DNA of 27,173 nucleotides from JANXXV01 sp040002435. GTDB lineage: Bacteria; Acidobacteriota; Terriglobia; Bryobacterales; Bryobacteraceae. The stretch's first letter is position 1. Every line of letters starts with the position of its first letter. The translations under genes were made by a program, and so were the position numbers. The notes below the pieces were generated by a model. The model did not search any database. It worked only from the letters and a program-made list of their open reading frames with translations, and had not been told where the DNA came from. Positions 1 to 6,634 of the stretch are shown here, one piece after another. Location: contig JBDUEM010000083.1 in NCBI GenBank assembly GCA_040002435.1, positions 1 to 27,173 of the forward strand, read 5' to 3'.

Positions 1-406
1 GCGGGGGACCCGGATTCGGACGAAAATGCGCCTTAGCTGCGAAGGTTGGGTTAGCCTGCGCCTTGCTGATCGGCCGCTTCCCGTTCACGATGGCCGATGT
101 ATAGCTTTTGCTGGTCCCCCACAGCTTGCCCAGCTCCGTCTGCTTCATGCCGCTGCTTTCGAGTAGCGAACGCAGCATCTGGTCTGGCGGAAGGTCCGGC
201 ATCGGCACAGTTCGATCCTCGTACCCGGTCACCAACCCCACCAGGAGCTGAAGTAGCGTGCTCGCCTCAGGCGACCTGTCCCGGTTCATCATGGACTTGA
301 TCACCGCCGAAGCGCGCGCGCATTCGTCATGCGACTCAATCGGCCGAGGCAGCGTCTTCGCAAGTAGACGTCCATAGCGCTTGATGTCAAAGTCAAGCCC
401 TCTCAT
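1..406 (-). CDS. HigA-type helix-turn-helix antitoxin/regulator, partial at window edge
   Basis: The frame opens at the ATG (complement of 404-406) and runs off the left edge after about 135 codons. A GGAGG Shine-Dalgarno lies about 9 nt upstream. The N-terminal half has the helical pattern of COG5499-type antitoxins (LPRPIESHDE, then a helix ending MMNRDRSPEAS). An HTH follows: MKQTELGKLWGTSKSYTSAIVNGKRPISKAQA. Proteins of this type bind DNA, repress their own promoter and neutralise a HigB-like RNase. The toxin gene normally lies just upstream of the antitoxin, but all three minus-strand frames just upstream (407 to about 500) are broken by stops and show no toxin-like C-terminus. This may therefore be a solitary regulator, or its partner may lie beyond the left edge. 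The family call is good; the partner is unknown. Confidence 0.75.
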   Translation of the reverse strand, partial: MRGLDFDIKRYGRLLAKTLPRPIESHDECARASAVIKSMMNRDRSPEASTLLQLLVGLVTGYEDRTVPMPDLPPDQMLRSLLESSGMKQTELGKLWGTSKSYTSAIVNGKRPISKAQANPTFAAKAHFRPNPGPP

Positions 407-719
407 TTTGCGCCGCCTCCGCTGCTGCTATTTCGATCCTATTCCTTCTGCATAATCAACGCGAAGAACATCGCTCTAAGGTGGTATGGGCTAACTTGAA
501 CACCAACAGGTCACCAACTTTGTCTTCCTGCTGAATTCAGACAAATCTGACCCCCATCCAAATTCCCGGTCACAGCTGTCCCACATTTATTTTCTCAACC
601 CGCATCCACCCTGAAATCAGCACCATGCTCACCCAACCAACCTCCACACCAACCGGACCCTAGCTCGTTTCCGGCACCTCCATCCCTATACTCATTCCAG
701 CAAAGGAGGTTCGCCTCAA
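407..719. other. Gene-free spacer between higA-like gene and the 517-aa gene
   Basis: I see no convincing coding frame on either strand. It holds a short hairpin, TCAGA-CAAA-TCTGA (537-550), an 8-bp palindrome ACAGCTGT (572-579), and a tract at 601-660 with 30 C and only 6 G on the + strand. A weak -10-like TATACT sits at 687-692 with no good -35. The spacer must hold the promoters of the two divergent flanking genes. The C-rich, G-poor tract is the composition that Rho prefers on nascent RNA. Confidence 0.6.
706..717 (+). promoter_or_regulatory. Shine-Dalgarno enclosed in a 4-bp hairpin
   Basis: GAGG (706-709) can pair with CCTC (714-717) across a TTCG loop. The arm GAGG is the core of the strong SD AAAGGAGG that precedes the ATG at 720. 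The SD fixes this start. The stem is short and may form only weakly in RNA. Confidence 0.4.
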
Positions 720-2273
720 ATGAACCCAGAAACTCTTCTCACACCCTGGCCCAAATGCGAGTTCTACCGCTTGGGCGAAATCCACCTCTCCGAACCCGTG
801 GATTACGATTTCCGTCTCCATTGGGTGCGCCGCGTGAACAAGCGCGACCTCGCCGGCAACTTGGGAACCCGTTTGTCTTCCCCCCGCCAGGCTATCGTAA
901 AAATTTCCATACACGGCTACTTCCGGGTTCTCACGTGCTCCAACTTTGACGGAACAAAGCGGCGTCTTCGCGTCTTCCGGACCGCGATGGTGGAGCCGGA
1001 ACTCTCCGTCGAGGCCGCCGCCCCTCTGCCCCGGCCATTCGATACCGACCCGGTTCTCAAGACTGTCTTGCACCAGACCAGCGTGCGGGACGCCATTTAC
1101 CATCAGGCCGCAAAAGTTCTGAAGTCGAAATATCTTGGTTTTTGCAAAGAGGTTTTCGCCAAATTCAGCAGGCAGGAACCCCTCCTTGACGTCATTTACC
1201 CCAACACCGTCGAAGGTGTCGCCGCCTGGTATCGGGGTCTGGAAGGCGATTTCACCACCGCACTGCATCAGAGTTCCGGCATCGAAACCCTCCGCGCGGA
1301 CCTGAGCGACGCTTTGCCCTATGACACGGAAGTCGAACTCTACCTTCCCAAAATCGAAAAGAAGGACTGGAAATCCCCCGCCGCCGCACTCGAACGCTCG
1401 CCCGTAAGGTCTAACGAAGCGGCAGGCCAGATCTTCGTCGGCTGGCCGGAGCAACACGTAACCGAGGGAATGCTTCGTTTGGCCGGATTCGCCTGCGCCA
1501 ACAGTACAACAGGAACCCTCCATCACGCCACCGTAGCCCACAGCGGCACGCCGTGTGAGGCTTCTGCCGGCGGCCGAAGCATTCCACTCGCTTTCCTGAC
1601 AAGTTGGTTTGAGGCTCCGGGCGACCGTGAATGCACTTACACTCCTGCCTATGGGGATATCTCCCTTGCCGTGCAGCAATTTCTGCGCCAGGAATTGCCC
1701 CGCCGATGGTTCAGCAAACGCGAACGTTACGCCCGCATTGCCGACTCCCACGCCATGCTGGTTTACCAGTGCAGCCGACCCTTCGTGGGCCGAACCCGCA
1801 CCGAACTGACATACGAATTCCAGAATCCCGATTCCATGAAGCGCTTTTACAAGACCGCAAACCTGGCCTTGCCGTCCGAACTGGATCGCATTCAGGAAAT
1901 CCTGAGCGGTTCCGCCCACGCTGGTCGTTATCAGCGAATTTTCTCCCGCGATATAGTGGCAGCCGTCGCCGCCCGGCGTCGTAATCTGGACCGGCTCATG
2001 TCAGCCGAGTCCAGCATCATTGAGTGCTTCATCGAGTTTGGCAGGGCCGGCCATGAATTCCGCCGGCGCATGCTAAGCCATCCGGAAGAAACCGCGGAAG
2101 GAATTGTCCGCTACGCCTCCGATTTCGCCAAAGCGCTGACGTGTCGGACCAAACGAATTCACCCGTCCCTCGACTGCGGCGACTTGGTCCTTCCTCTTCT
2201 GATGAAAGCCTCCACTGCCCTGAACCGCACTGTCCGCGGCCCTTCACTGGACGGGTACTTGTGGGTAGCCTGA
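720..2273 (+). CDS. Conserved-looking protein of unknown function, 517 aa
   Basis: I do not recognise the family. The start is well supported: AAAGGAGG lies 10 nt before the ATG, and third codon positions are GC-rich throughout. The protein looks soluble, with no signal peptide or membrane segment. Residues 1-110 look beta-rich. The middle (about 220-300) is rich in small residues and in Thr, Ser and His. The C-terminal third is basic and helical, with regular charged helices (SELDRIQEILSGS, RRRNLDRLMSAESS) and the closing motif SLDGYLWVA. Its only near neighbours are the divergent HTH gene and a downstream BON-domain gene, which do not suggest a role. A long open frame lies on the opposite strand (660-1919) but has no SD. 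Existence is fairly certain; function is unknown. Confidence 0.75.
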   Translation: MNPETLLTPWPKCEFYRLGEIHLSEPVDYDFRLHWVRRVNKRDLAGNLGTRLSSPRQAIVKISIHGYFRVLTCSNFDGTKRRLRVFRTAMVEPELSVEAAAPLPRPFDTDPVLKTVLHQTSVRDAIYHQAAKVLKSKYLGFCKEVFAKFSRQEPLLDVIYPNTVEGVAAWYRGLEGDFTTALHQSSGIETLRADLSDALPYDTEVELYLPKIEKKDWKSPAAALERSPVRSNEAAGQIFVGWPEQHVTEGMLRLAGFACANSTTGTLHHATVAHSGTPCEASAGGRSIPLAFLTSWFEAPGDRECTYTPAYGDISLAVQQFLRQELPRRWFSKRERYARIADSHAMLVYQCSRPFVGRTRTELTYEFQNPDSMKRFYKTANLALPSELDRIQEILSGSAHAGRYQRIFSRDIVAAVAARRRNLDRLMSAESSIIECFIEFGRAGHEFRRRMLSHPEETAEGIVRYASDFAKALTCRTKRIHPSLDCGDLVLPLLMKASTALNRTVRGPSLDGYLWVA

Positions 2274-2314
2274 GAATTGGCTTCGTTTCGTAGAATGCTC
2301 CAAATCGCACGAAC

Positions 2315-2333
2315 GAACCCAATCAATTGGTTC
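2315..2333 (+). terminator. Weak hairpin after the 517-aa gene
   Basis: GAACC(C)AAT pairs with ATTGGTTC around a CA loop, with one bulged C, 42 nt after the stop codon. No T-tract follows, so it is not a canonical intrinsic terminator. It may only help to stop transcription or stabilise the 3' end. Confidence 0.25.
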
Positions 2334-2397
2334 TGTTTCGCAAAAATAGCCTGCGAACTTTCTTTCCGTGCGGACACTTATGGACGGGACACCAACC

Positions 2398-2766
2398 ATG
2401 AAACTCTTATCCAAAGCCCTGCCGGTATTAACCTTGGCCCTCTGCGCTTTTGCAGCCGATGCGCCCAAGGCCGCCTCGAAAGCCAAGCCGCAGCTATCCG
2501 ACGCGGCCATCGAGCAAAATATCCGCGCCAGGTACGCCAAATCGAAAATCGCCCCCGAAAAGTTCACCGTCAAGGTGCAGGGTGGCGTTGCCACCATTGA
2601 GGGCAAGACGGACGTCATCCAGCACAAGGGTTCCGCGACGCGTATGGCCAAGACCGGAGGGGCAATCCAGGTTATCAATAGGATTCAGATCAGCGAGAGT
2701 GCCCGGCAGAGGGCATCTTCGAACCTGGAAAAGGGCCGCAAGAAGGCGGAGGTGAAACGCCTCTAA
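2398..2766 (+). CDS. Secreted BON-domain protein, 122 aa
   Basis: An N-terminal signal peptide (MKLLSKALPVLTLALCAFA, likely cut before or after ADA) is followed by one BON domain at about residues 32-100. The BON pattern is clear: LSDAAIEQNIRARYAKS, then FTVKVQGGVATIEGKTD, then ATRMAKTGGAIQVINRIQIS. BON (OsmY/nodulation) domains act in the periplasm or at membranes, where they are thought to bind phospholipid surfaces and aid envelope stress tolerance. The ATG at 2398 is chosen over the one at 2368 because it places the hydrophobic signal directly at the N-terminus. The C-terminal tail is strongly basic (KGRKKAEVKR). It is a single-domain protein, whereas OsmY has two BON domains. Likely periplasmic; specific role unknown. 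Confidence 0.85.
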   Translation: MKLLSKALPVLTLALCAFAADAPKAASKAKPQLSDAAIEQNIRARYAKSKIAPEKFTVKVQGGVATIEGKTDVIQHKGSATRMAKTGGAIQVINRIQISESARQRASSNLEKGRKKAEVKRL

Positions 2767-2773
2767 GCTTTCC

Positions 2774-2810
2774 GGCTTCATGTAAAATCGAAGTTCACAT
2801 GAAGCCTTTT
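2774..2810 (+). terminator. 10-bp perfect hairpin with T-run, overlapping the next start codon
   Basis: GGCTTCATGT (2774-2783) and ACATGAAGCC (2797-2806) are perfect inverted repeats around a 13-nt loop, followed at once by TTTT and soon by a second T-run. This is a plausible intrinsic terminator for the BON gene, which ends 8 nt before it. The ATG of the following esterase gene (2799-2801) lies inside the right arm, so in RNA the same stem would hide that start codon. Confidence 0.6.
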
Positions 2811-4235
2811 GTCCTTTTTCTCTCTTTCTGTGCGCTCACCTTCGCCCAGGAAATCCGGGTAGCCGGCGGTCTCGCATCGGAACAGGTATTACAGCGGGAT
2901 ACTACCAACAAAGCCAATGCCAAGCTGGTGGGCTCTACGAACGAGCTCGACGGCAAACCCATTGAAGTCCGTATCATGGCCGGCCGCCGTCTGGTTAGGA
3001 ACTGGAGCGCAGTTGGTACTCCGCAGAACGGCGCATGGACCGCCGAAGTGGCCGGAATCCCCATGGGCGGACCCTACAAAGTAGAACTCCGCTGCGGCCC
3101 GGCGCCCGTAGTGGCCTTCGATAACATCCTCGTCGGGGATCTCTGGGTCCTTGCGGGCCAGTCCAATATGGAAGGAGTCGGCGACCTGGTCGATGTTCAG
3201 CCTCCCGACCTGAAGATTCACAGCTTTGACCTGACCGATACATGGCTGGTAGCAAAGGAACCACTCCACACTCTGGTGAGCGCCGTCGACAAGGTCCATT
3301 GGCCGCGCAACACCGCCGGAGACCAGGTCCGGACGGAAGGGGAGGCGCTCACCACTTACAACGAAAAGCGCAAGAAAGGCGCCGGACTGGCACTGCCATT
3401 CGCGGCGGAGATGCTTCGGAAGACCGCAGTGCCTATCGGTCTGGTGCCGTGCGCACATGGTGGAACTTCTATGGCGCAGTGGGATCCAGCACTGCGCGAC
3501 CGCGGAGGCGATTCGCTTTATGGCGGGATGATCCGGCGCGTAGCCGCCGTCGGTGGGAAGGTCGCGGGAGTGCTTTGGTATCAGGGGGAATCGGATGCCA
3601 ACCCGAAAGCCGCCCCGGTTTTCGCCGCGAAGTTCGCTGAGCTCATCGCGGCCATCCGCTCGGACTTCGGACAGCCGGATCTGCCGTTTTATTATGTGCA
3701 GCTTGCGCGGCATATCAACACCCAGAACATCGTGGAATGGAATCAGATTCAGGAAGCGCAGCGGCTGGCTGAACTGTCCATTCCCCACACGGGAATGGTC
3801 GCCGCCATCGATTCTTCTCTCGATGATGGCATCCATGTCAGCACCCAGGATCACAAGCGCCTCGGCAAGCAATTCGCGAACATGGTGCAGGGAAACTTGA
3901 AGCGGGGTCCGCGGCCTGTTTCAGCCAAGGTAGTACCCGGCATTTACCCAAATACGAGCTTCGTCCGCGTGGCCTACTCGGACGTGAACGGCCGCCTCGA
4001 ATCCGACGGCCGCGTCAGCGGCTTTTCCATCCATTCTCCTCAGGGTGAGCCCTTGACCGTCATTTTTAAGACGATTGTCGATCCCGCGGACCCGTCGGCC
4101 ATTCTGCTGGCTTTCGCCGGCAAGCTGCCCGAGGGCGCCGTGCTGCATTATGGATTTGGGAAGGATCCGTATTGCAATTTGCGCGACTCGGCGGGCATGA
4201 GTGCGCCGGTTTTCGGCCCCATGGTTATCGAATAG
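2799..4235 (+). CDS. Secreted SASA-domain (sialate O-acetylesterase-like) carbohydrate esterase, 478 aa
   Basis: A signal peptide (MKPFVLFLSFCALTFAQ) is followed by a beta-rich N-terminal region (about 18-110) and an SGNH-type SASA/DUF303 esterase domain (about 110-370). Family marks seen: the nucleophile block LAGQSNMEG with Ser122, the oxyanion-region block CAHGGTSMAQWDP (about 218-230), the block WYQGESD (260-266), and the catalytic Asp/His pair in DDGIHVS (Asp343, His346). A short beta domain ends the protein. Such enzymes remove O-acetyl groups from sialic acid or plant polysaccharides, outside the cytoplasm. Substrate cannot be read from sequence. No SD is visible before the ATG, but the signal peptide fixes the start. 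Neighbours are other exported proteins. Confidence 0.88.
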   Translation: MKPFVLFLSFCALTFAQEIRVAGGLASEQVLQRDTTNKANAKLVGSTNELDGKPIEVRIMAGRRLVRNWSAVGTPQNGAWTAEVAGIPMGGPYKVELRCGPAPVVAFDNILVGDLWVLAGQSNMEGVGDLVDVQPPDLKIHSFDLTDTWLVAKEPLHTLVSAVDKVHWPRNTAGDQVRTEGEALTTYNEKRKKGAGLALPFAAEMLRKTAVPIGLVPCAHGGTSMAQWDPALRDRGGDSLYGGMIRRVAAVGGKVAGVLWYQGESDANPKAAPVFAAKFAELIAAIRSDFGQPDLPFYYVQLARHINTQNIVEWNQIQEAQRLAELSIPHTGMVAAIDSSLDDGIHVSTQDHKRLGKQFANMVQGNLKRGPRPVSAKVVPGIYPNTSFVRVAYSDVNGRLESDGRVSGFSIHSPQGEPLTVIFKTIVDPADPSAILLAFAGKLPEGAVLHYGFGKDPYCNLRDSAGMSAPVFGPMVIE

Positions 4236-4273
4236 CAATCGAATAGCGCATGTTAAACTGAGGGAGAATCCCC

Positions 4274-5137
4274 ATGAAAATCTGTTGCCTGGCCCTCTTC
4301 TTGTCGCTGTTGCCCGCTGTCGCCGAAGAGGTGAAGCCCGAAACCGTGGTGGCCGTTGTGAACGGAAAGCCTTACACCGCGGCGGATATTGAGCGTCTGA
4401 TCGCTCCGCTGTCTCCGGTGCGCCAGCAAATGGTCCATCGGGATCCGAAAGCATTTCTGGAAGAGTACGCCATGTTCGACCTGATTGCCGACATGGCGGA
4501 AAAGGCGAAGGTGTACGAGAAGAGCCCCTACAAAGAGCAGATCGCGGAAATGCGCCGCCAGATCATCGTGCAGGCTCAGGTGAACGAGTACAAGAACGCG
4601 CTCCCTATCATGCCCGAGGATCAGAGGAAGTACTACAACGCGAATCTCGACAAGTACAAAGAGTCGAAGGTCAAGATGATCTTCATCCCCTATGCCGCGG
4701 CTCCGGTTGCCGACGCAGCAGGTAAGAAGCCGCTCACCGAGGCCGAAGCCAAAGCCAAGGCGGAGTCCGTGGTAAAACTGGCGCGGACAGGGGAGGATTT
4801 CGTAAAACTGGTCAAGGAACATTCGGGAGATCCTGGTACGAAGGGCCGCGATGGTGATCTCGGAATCGGAATCCGTCCGTCCAGCACCAACGTGCCGGAA
4901 GCAGTGAAGACGGCGGTTCTCGCCATGAAGCCGGGCGATGTCAGCGATCCCATCAAGCAGCCGAACGGTTTCGCCGTGATCCGCGTGGAATCTGTGATGC
5001 AGGCGCCCTACGAATCGGTGAAGGACGATATCTTCAAAGAGATGAAAGATGCAGAAGTCCGCAAGCTCGTCGAAGACACCCGGAAAAAAGCCACGGTCAA
5101 GATCGAGAACAGCGAGTACTTCAGCCAGCAGAAATAA
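4274..5137 (+). CDS. Periplasmic PpiC/SurA-like peptidyl-prolyl isomerase, 287 aa
   Basis: A signal peptide (about 1-18) leads into a SurA-like N-terminal region (VVAVVNGKPYTAADIERLI, then a long helical part to about 125). A parvulin-type PpiC domain follows at about 132-240, with the end motif MKPGDVSDPIKQPNGFAVIRVES. A charged C-terminal helix ends the protein. Proteins of this kind assist folding of exported proteins and catalyse X-Pro isomerisation in the periplasm. The start has an SD (GGGAG, 7 nt before the ATG), which can itself pair weakly with TCCC before the ATG. It heads a tight same-strand cluster with a thioredoxin-like lipoprotein and a DsbD-N-like protein, consistent with extracytoplasmic protein folding. 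Confidence 0.88.
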   Translation: MKICCLALFLSLLPAVAEEVKPETVVAVVNGKPYTAADIERLIAPLSPVRQQMVHRDPKAFLEEYAMFDLIADMAEKAKVYEKSPYKEQIAEMRRQIIVQAQVNEYKNALPIMPEDQRKYYNANLDKYKESKVKMIFIPYAAAPVADAAGKKPLTEAEAKAKAESVVKLARTGEDFVKLVKEHSGDPGTKGRDGDLGIGIRPSSTNVPEAVKTAVLAMKPGDVSDPIKQPNGFAVIRVESVMQAPYESVKDDIFKEMKDAEVRKLVEDTRKKATVKIENSEYFSQQK

Positions 5138-5651
5138 GAGCCTGCCCCAGCTTTCCGGCGAGCCCATCCGGGTCTCGTTCCAGCCTTCGTTAACGGCGCA
5201 TCGCGGCAAGCTGCTGTCGGGCGCCAGCCAGGGGGAAGCGGTGCACGGAGCATCTTTCCTGCGCCGCCGGGAAATTATCCTCGAAGCGGAACTGCTGCGC
5301 ACGCCGGGACGTTTGTCCCGGATCTTCGTCCATGAAGTGTTCCACTTCGCCTGGGTGCGCCTGGGCAATCAAAAGCGGTGCGCCTACGAGGCACTGCTGC
5401 AATCGGAACTGCGGCGGGGAGCCAGGGGCGAGCTGGGTTGGTCGGCGGAGTTGTTGAAGCAGACGCTAACGGAAAGGGACAGGACCACCCGCAGCCGGAA
5501 ATGGCGGCACTACGCCTGTGAAAGCTTCTGCGATACCGCCGGATGGGCCTTCGGCGGAGGCGCCCGGTATGCGGAGATGACGCTCGCTGGCCGGTTCCGG
5601 AGCAGCCGAATGCGATGGATCAGATCCGTTGCCGATATAATTAAGGTTTAG
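5049..5651 (+). CDS. Small HExxH protein, gluzincin-like, uncharacterised
   Basis: The frame carries HEVFH (nt 5331-5345) and, 63 residues after the first His, ESFCD, together an HExxH...ExxxD arrangement like zinc-dependent gluzincin peptidases. Other marked stretches are GARGELGWSAE and KWRHYACESFCDTAGW. No signal peptide or membrane span is seen, so a cytoplasmic place is likely. The start is unsettled. The only ATG (5049) lies 89 nt inside the upstream gene, and the first 30 codons look like a shadow of that gene. GTG 5241 has a good purine-rich SD (5231-5236) but would lose residues that look genuine (EPIRVSFQPSL). CTG 5142 is a further option. Coordinates give the ATG frame. Very close spacing links it to its neighbours. 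Peptidase activity is an inference from motif alone. Confidence 0.65.
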   Translation: MQKSASSSKTPGKKPRSRSRTASTSASRNKSLPQLSGEPIRVSFQPSLTAHRGKLLSGASQGEAVHGASFLRRREIILEAELLRTPGRLSRIFVHEVFHFAWVRLGNQKRCAYEALLQSELRRGARGELGWSAELLKQTLTERDRTTRSRKWRHYACESFCDTAGWAFGGGARYAEMTLAGRFRSSRMRWIRSVADIIKV

Positions 5652-5661
5652 GAGAACCCCA

Positions 5662-6243
5662 GTGGCCTTACCCACAACCCGTGCGCTTGCGGCAGTCCTC
5701 TTCACCGCCGCCCTGCTCGTCAGCAGTTGCTCGAAGGCGGAGCGCGCGACTCACGCGGCTCCAAAGCCCGCGTCCGCCCGCAAGGCCGCTCCCCCTTTTA
5801 CGCTGAAGGACGCAGAGGGAAAAACAGTCAGTCTCGAAGACTACAAGGGAAAAGTGGTTCTGCTCAACTTCTGGGCTACCTGGTGCGGACCCTGCAAAAT
5901 TGAGATTCCGTGGTTTGTGGCATTCGAGCAGAAGTATAAGGACAAGGGCTTTTCGGTAATCGGCGTATCGATGGACGAGGAAGGCTGGACCCTTGTGAAG
6001 CCGTTCCTGGCGGAGGAAAAGATCAACTACCGTGTGCTGTTGGGAAACGATAGCGTCGGAACCCTCTACGGTGGAGTGGACTCCCTGCCGACCACTTTCG
6101 TGATCGACCGCGAAGGCAACATCGCCGCCACCCACATCGGGCTGGTGAGCAAGAGTGATTATGAGGACGAAATTGTTCAACTTCTGGACGCCGAGCGTAC
6201 TGCTGTTAGGGCTGATGCTCGCCCCGCTAACGGCTCAAATTAG
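5662..6243 (+). CDS. TlpA/ResA-type thioredoxin-like lipoprotein, 193 aa
   Basis: GTG start with AGGAGAA 5 nt before it; this SD overlaps the stop codon of the preceding gene. A lipoprotein signal ends at LVSSC (Cys23), so the protein is probably membrane-anchored on the outer face of the inner membrane or at the outer membrane. The thioredoxin fold spans about 43-180 with FWATWCGPC (active cysteines 75 and 78) and the cis-proline block SLPTTFVID (Pro143). The TlpA/ResA insert (KDKGFSVIGVSMDEE) is present. Such proteins reduce or exchange disulfides of exported proteins or apocytochromes. The next gene, a DsbD-N-like protein, overlaps it by 83 nt, suggesting a redox pair. Confidence 0.92.
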   Translation: MALPTTRALAAVLFTAALLVSSCSKAERATHAAPKPASARKAAPPFTLKDAEGKTVSLEDYKGKVVLLNFWATWCGPCKIEIPWFVAFEQKYKDKGFSVIGVSMDEEGWTLVKPFLAEEKINYRVLLGNDSVGTLYGGVDSLPTTFVIDREGNIAATHIGLVSKSDYEDEIVQLLDAERTAVRADARPANGSN

Positions 6244-6631
6244 CACGGTCCTTTCCGTCACCCCGCCTGAAAAGATTGCGGGCAAGCGCAATGAGACTGT
6301 CACCGCGGATTTCAAGCTCCAGTTGCGTAGCGGCTATCACGTCAACAGCAACACGCCGAACGACGAGTTCCTTATCCCTCTGCGCTTCACCTGGACCAAC
6401 GGTGCGGCCGAGGCGGGCGAGGTGATCTTCCCGAAGCCGCAGCAGGAGAAGTATGAATTTTCCAGCAAGCTTGTCTCGGTCTTCAGCGGAGAGTTCAAGG
6501 CACAGGCTAAGTTCAAGCTGATTTCCACCGGAACCATGATCGGCAAGCTGCGCTACCAGGCCTGCAGCGACAAGGCTTGCCTGCCGCCACGCACCATCGA
6601 AGTCAAACTGCCGGTGGTCGTTCAGAACTAG
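6161..6631 (+). CDS. Exported DsbD N-terminal-domain-like protein, 156 aa
   Basis: A signal peptide (MRTKLFNFWT then a hydrophobic stretch to about residue 25) leads into one immunoglobulin-like DsbD-N/TlpA-associated domain. Marks seen: RSGYHVNSNTPNDEFLIPL, and the cysteine motif YQACSDKACLPP (Cys135, Cys140), which matches the place of the redox pair in nDsbD (YQ-C-x5-C-PP in the E. coli protein, here C-x4-C). No transmembrane domain or C-terminal thioredoxin domain follows, so this is the terminal reductant module alone. Start ATG 6161 is preferred over GTG 6155. It overlaps the thioredoxin gene by 83 nt in another frame, implying coupled translation. It likely passes electrons between the TlpA-like partner and a membrane reductase encoded elsewhere. 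Confidence 0.82.
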   Translation: MRTKLFNFWTPSVLLLGLMLAPLTAQISTVLSVTPPEKIAGKRNETVTADFKLQLRSGYHVNSNTPNDEFLIPLRFTWTNGAAEAGEVIFPKPQQEKYEFSSKLVSVFSGEFKAQAKFKLISTGTMIGKLRYQACSDKACLPPRTIEVKLPVVVQN

Positions 6632-6634
6632 AAT

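Noticed and set aside
537..590. Possible insertion-sequence end or remnant
   Set aside because: Only a 5-bp hairpin and an 8-bp palindrome are present; no paired terminal repeats or transposase trace.
660..1919. Long minus-strand open frame (419 codons) opposite the 517-aa gene
   Set aside because: No SD; Gly-rich shadow composition; the + strand gene has a strong SD and good codon bias.
4253..5368. Minus-strand open frame of 371 codons
   Set aside because: Opposite the clear PpiC gene; His/Arg/Leu-rich shadow with no domain.
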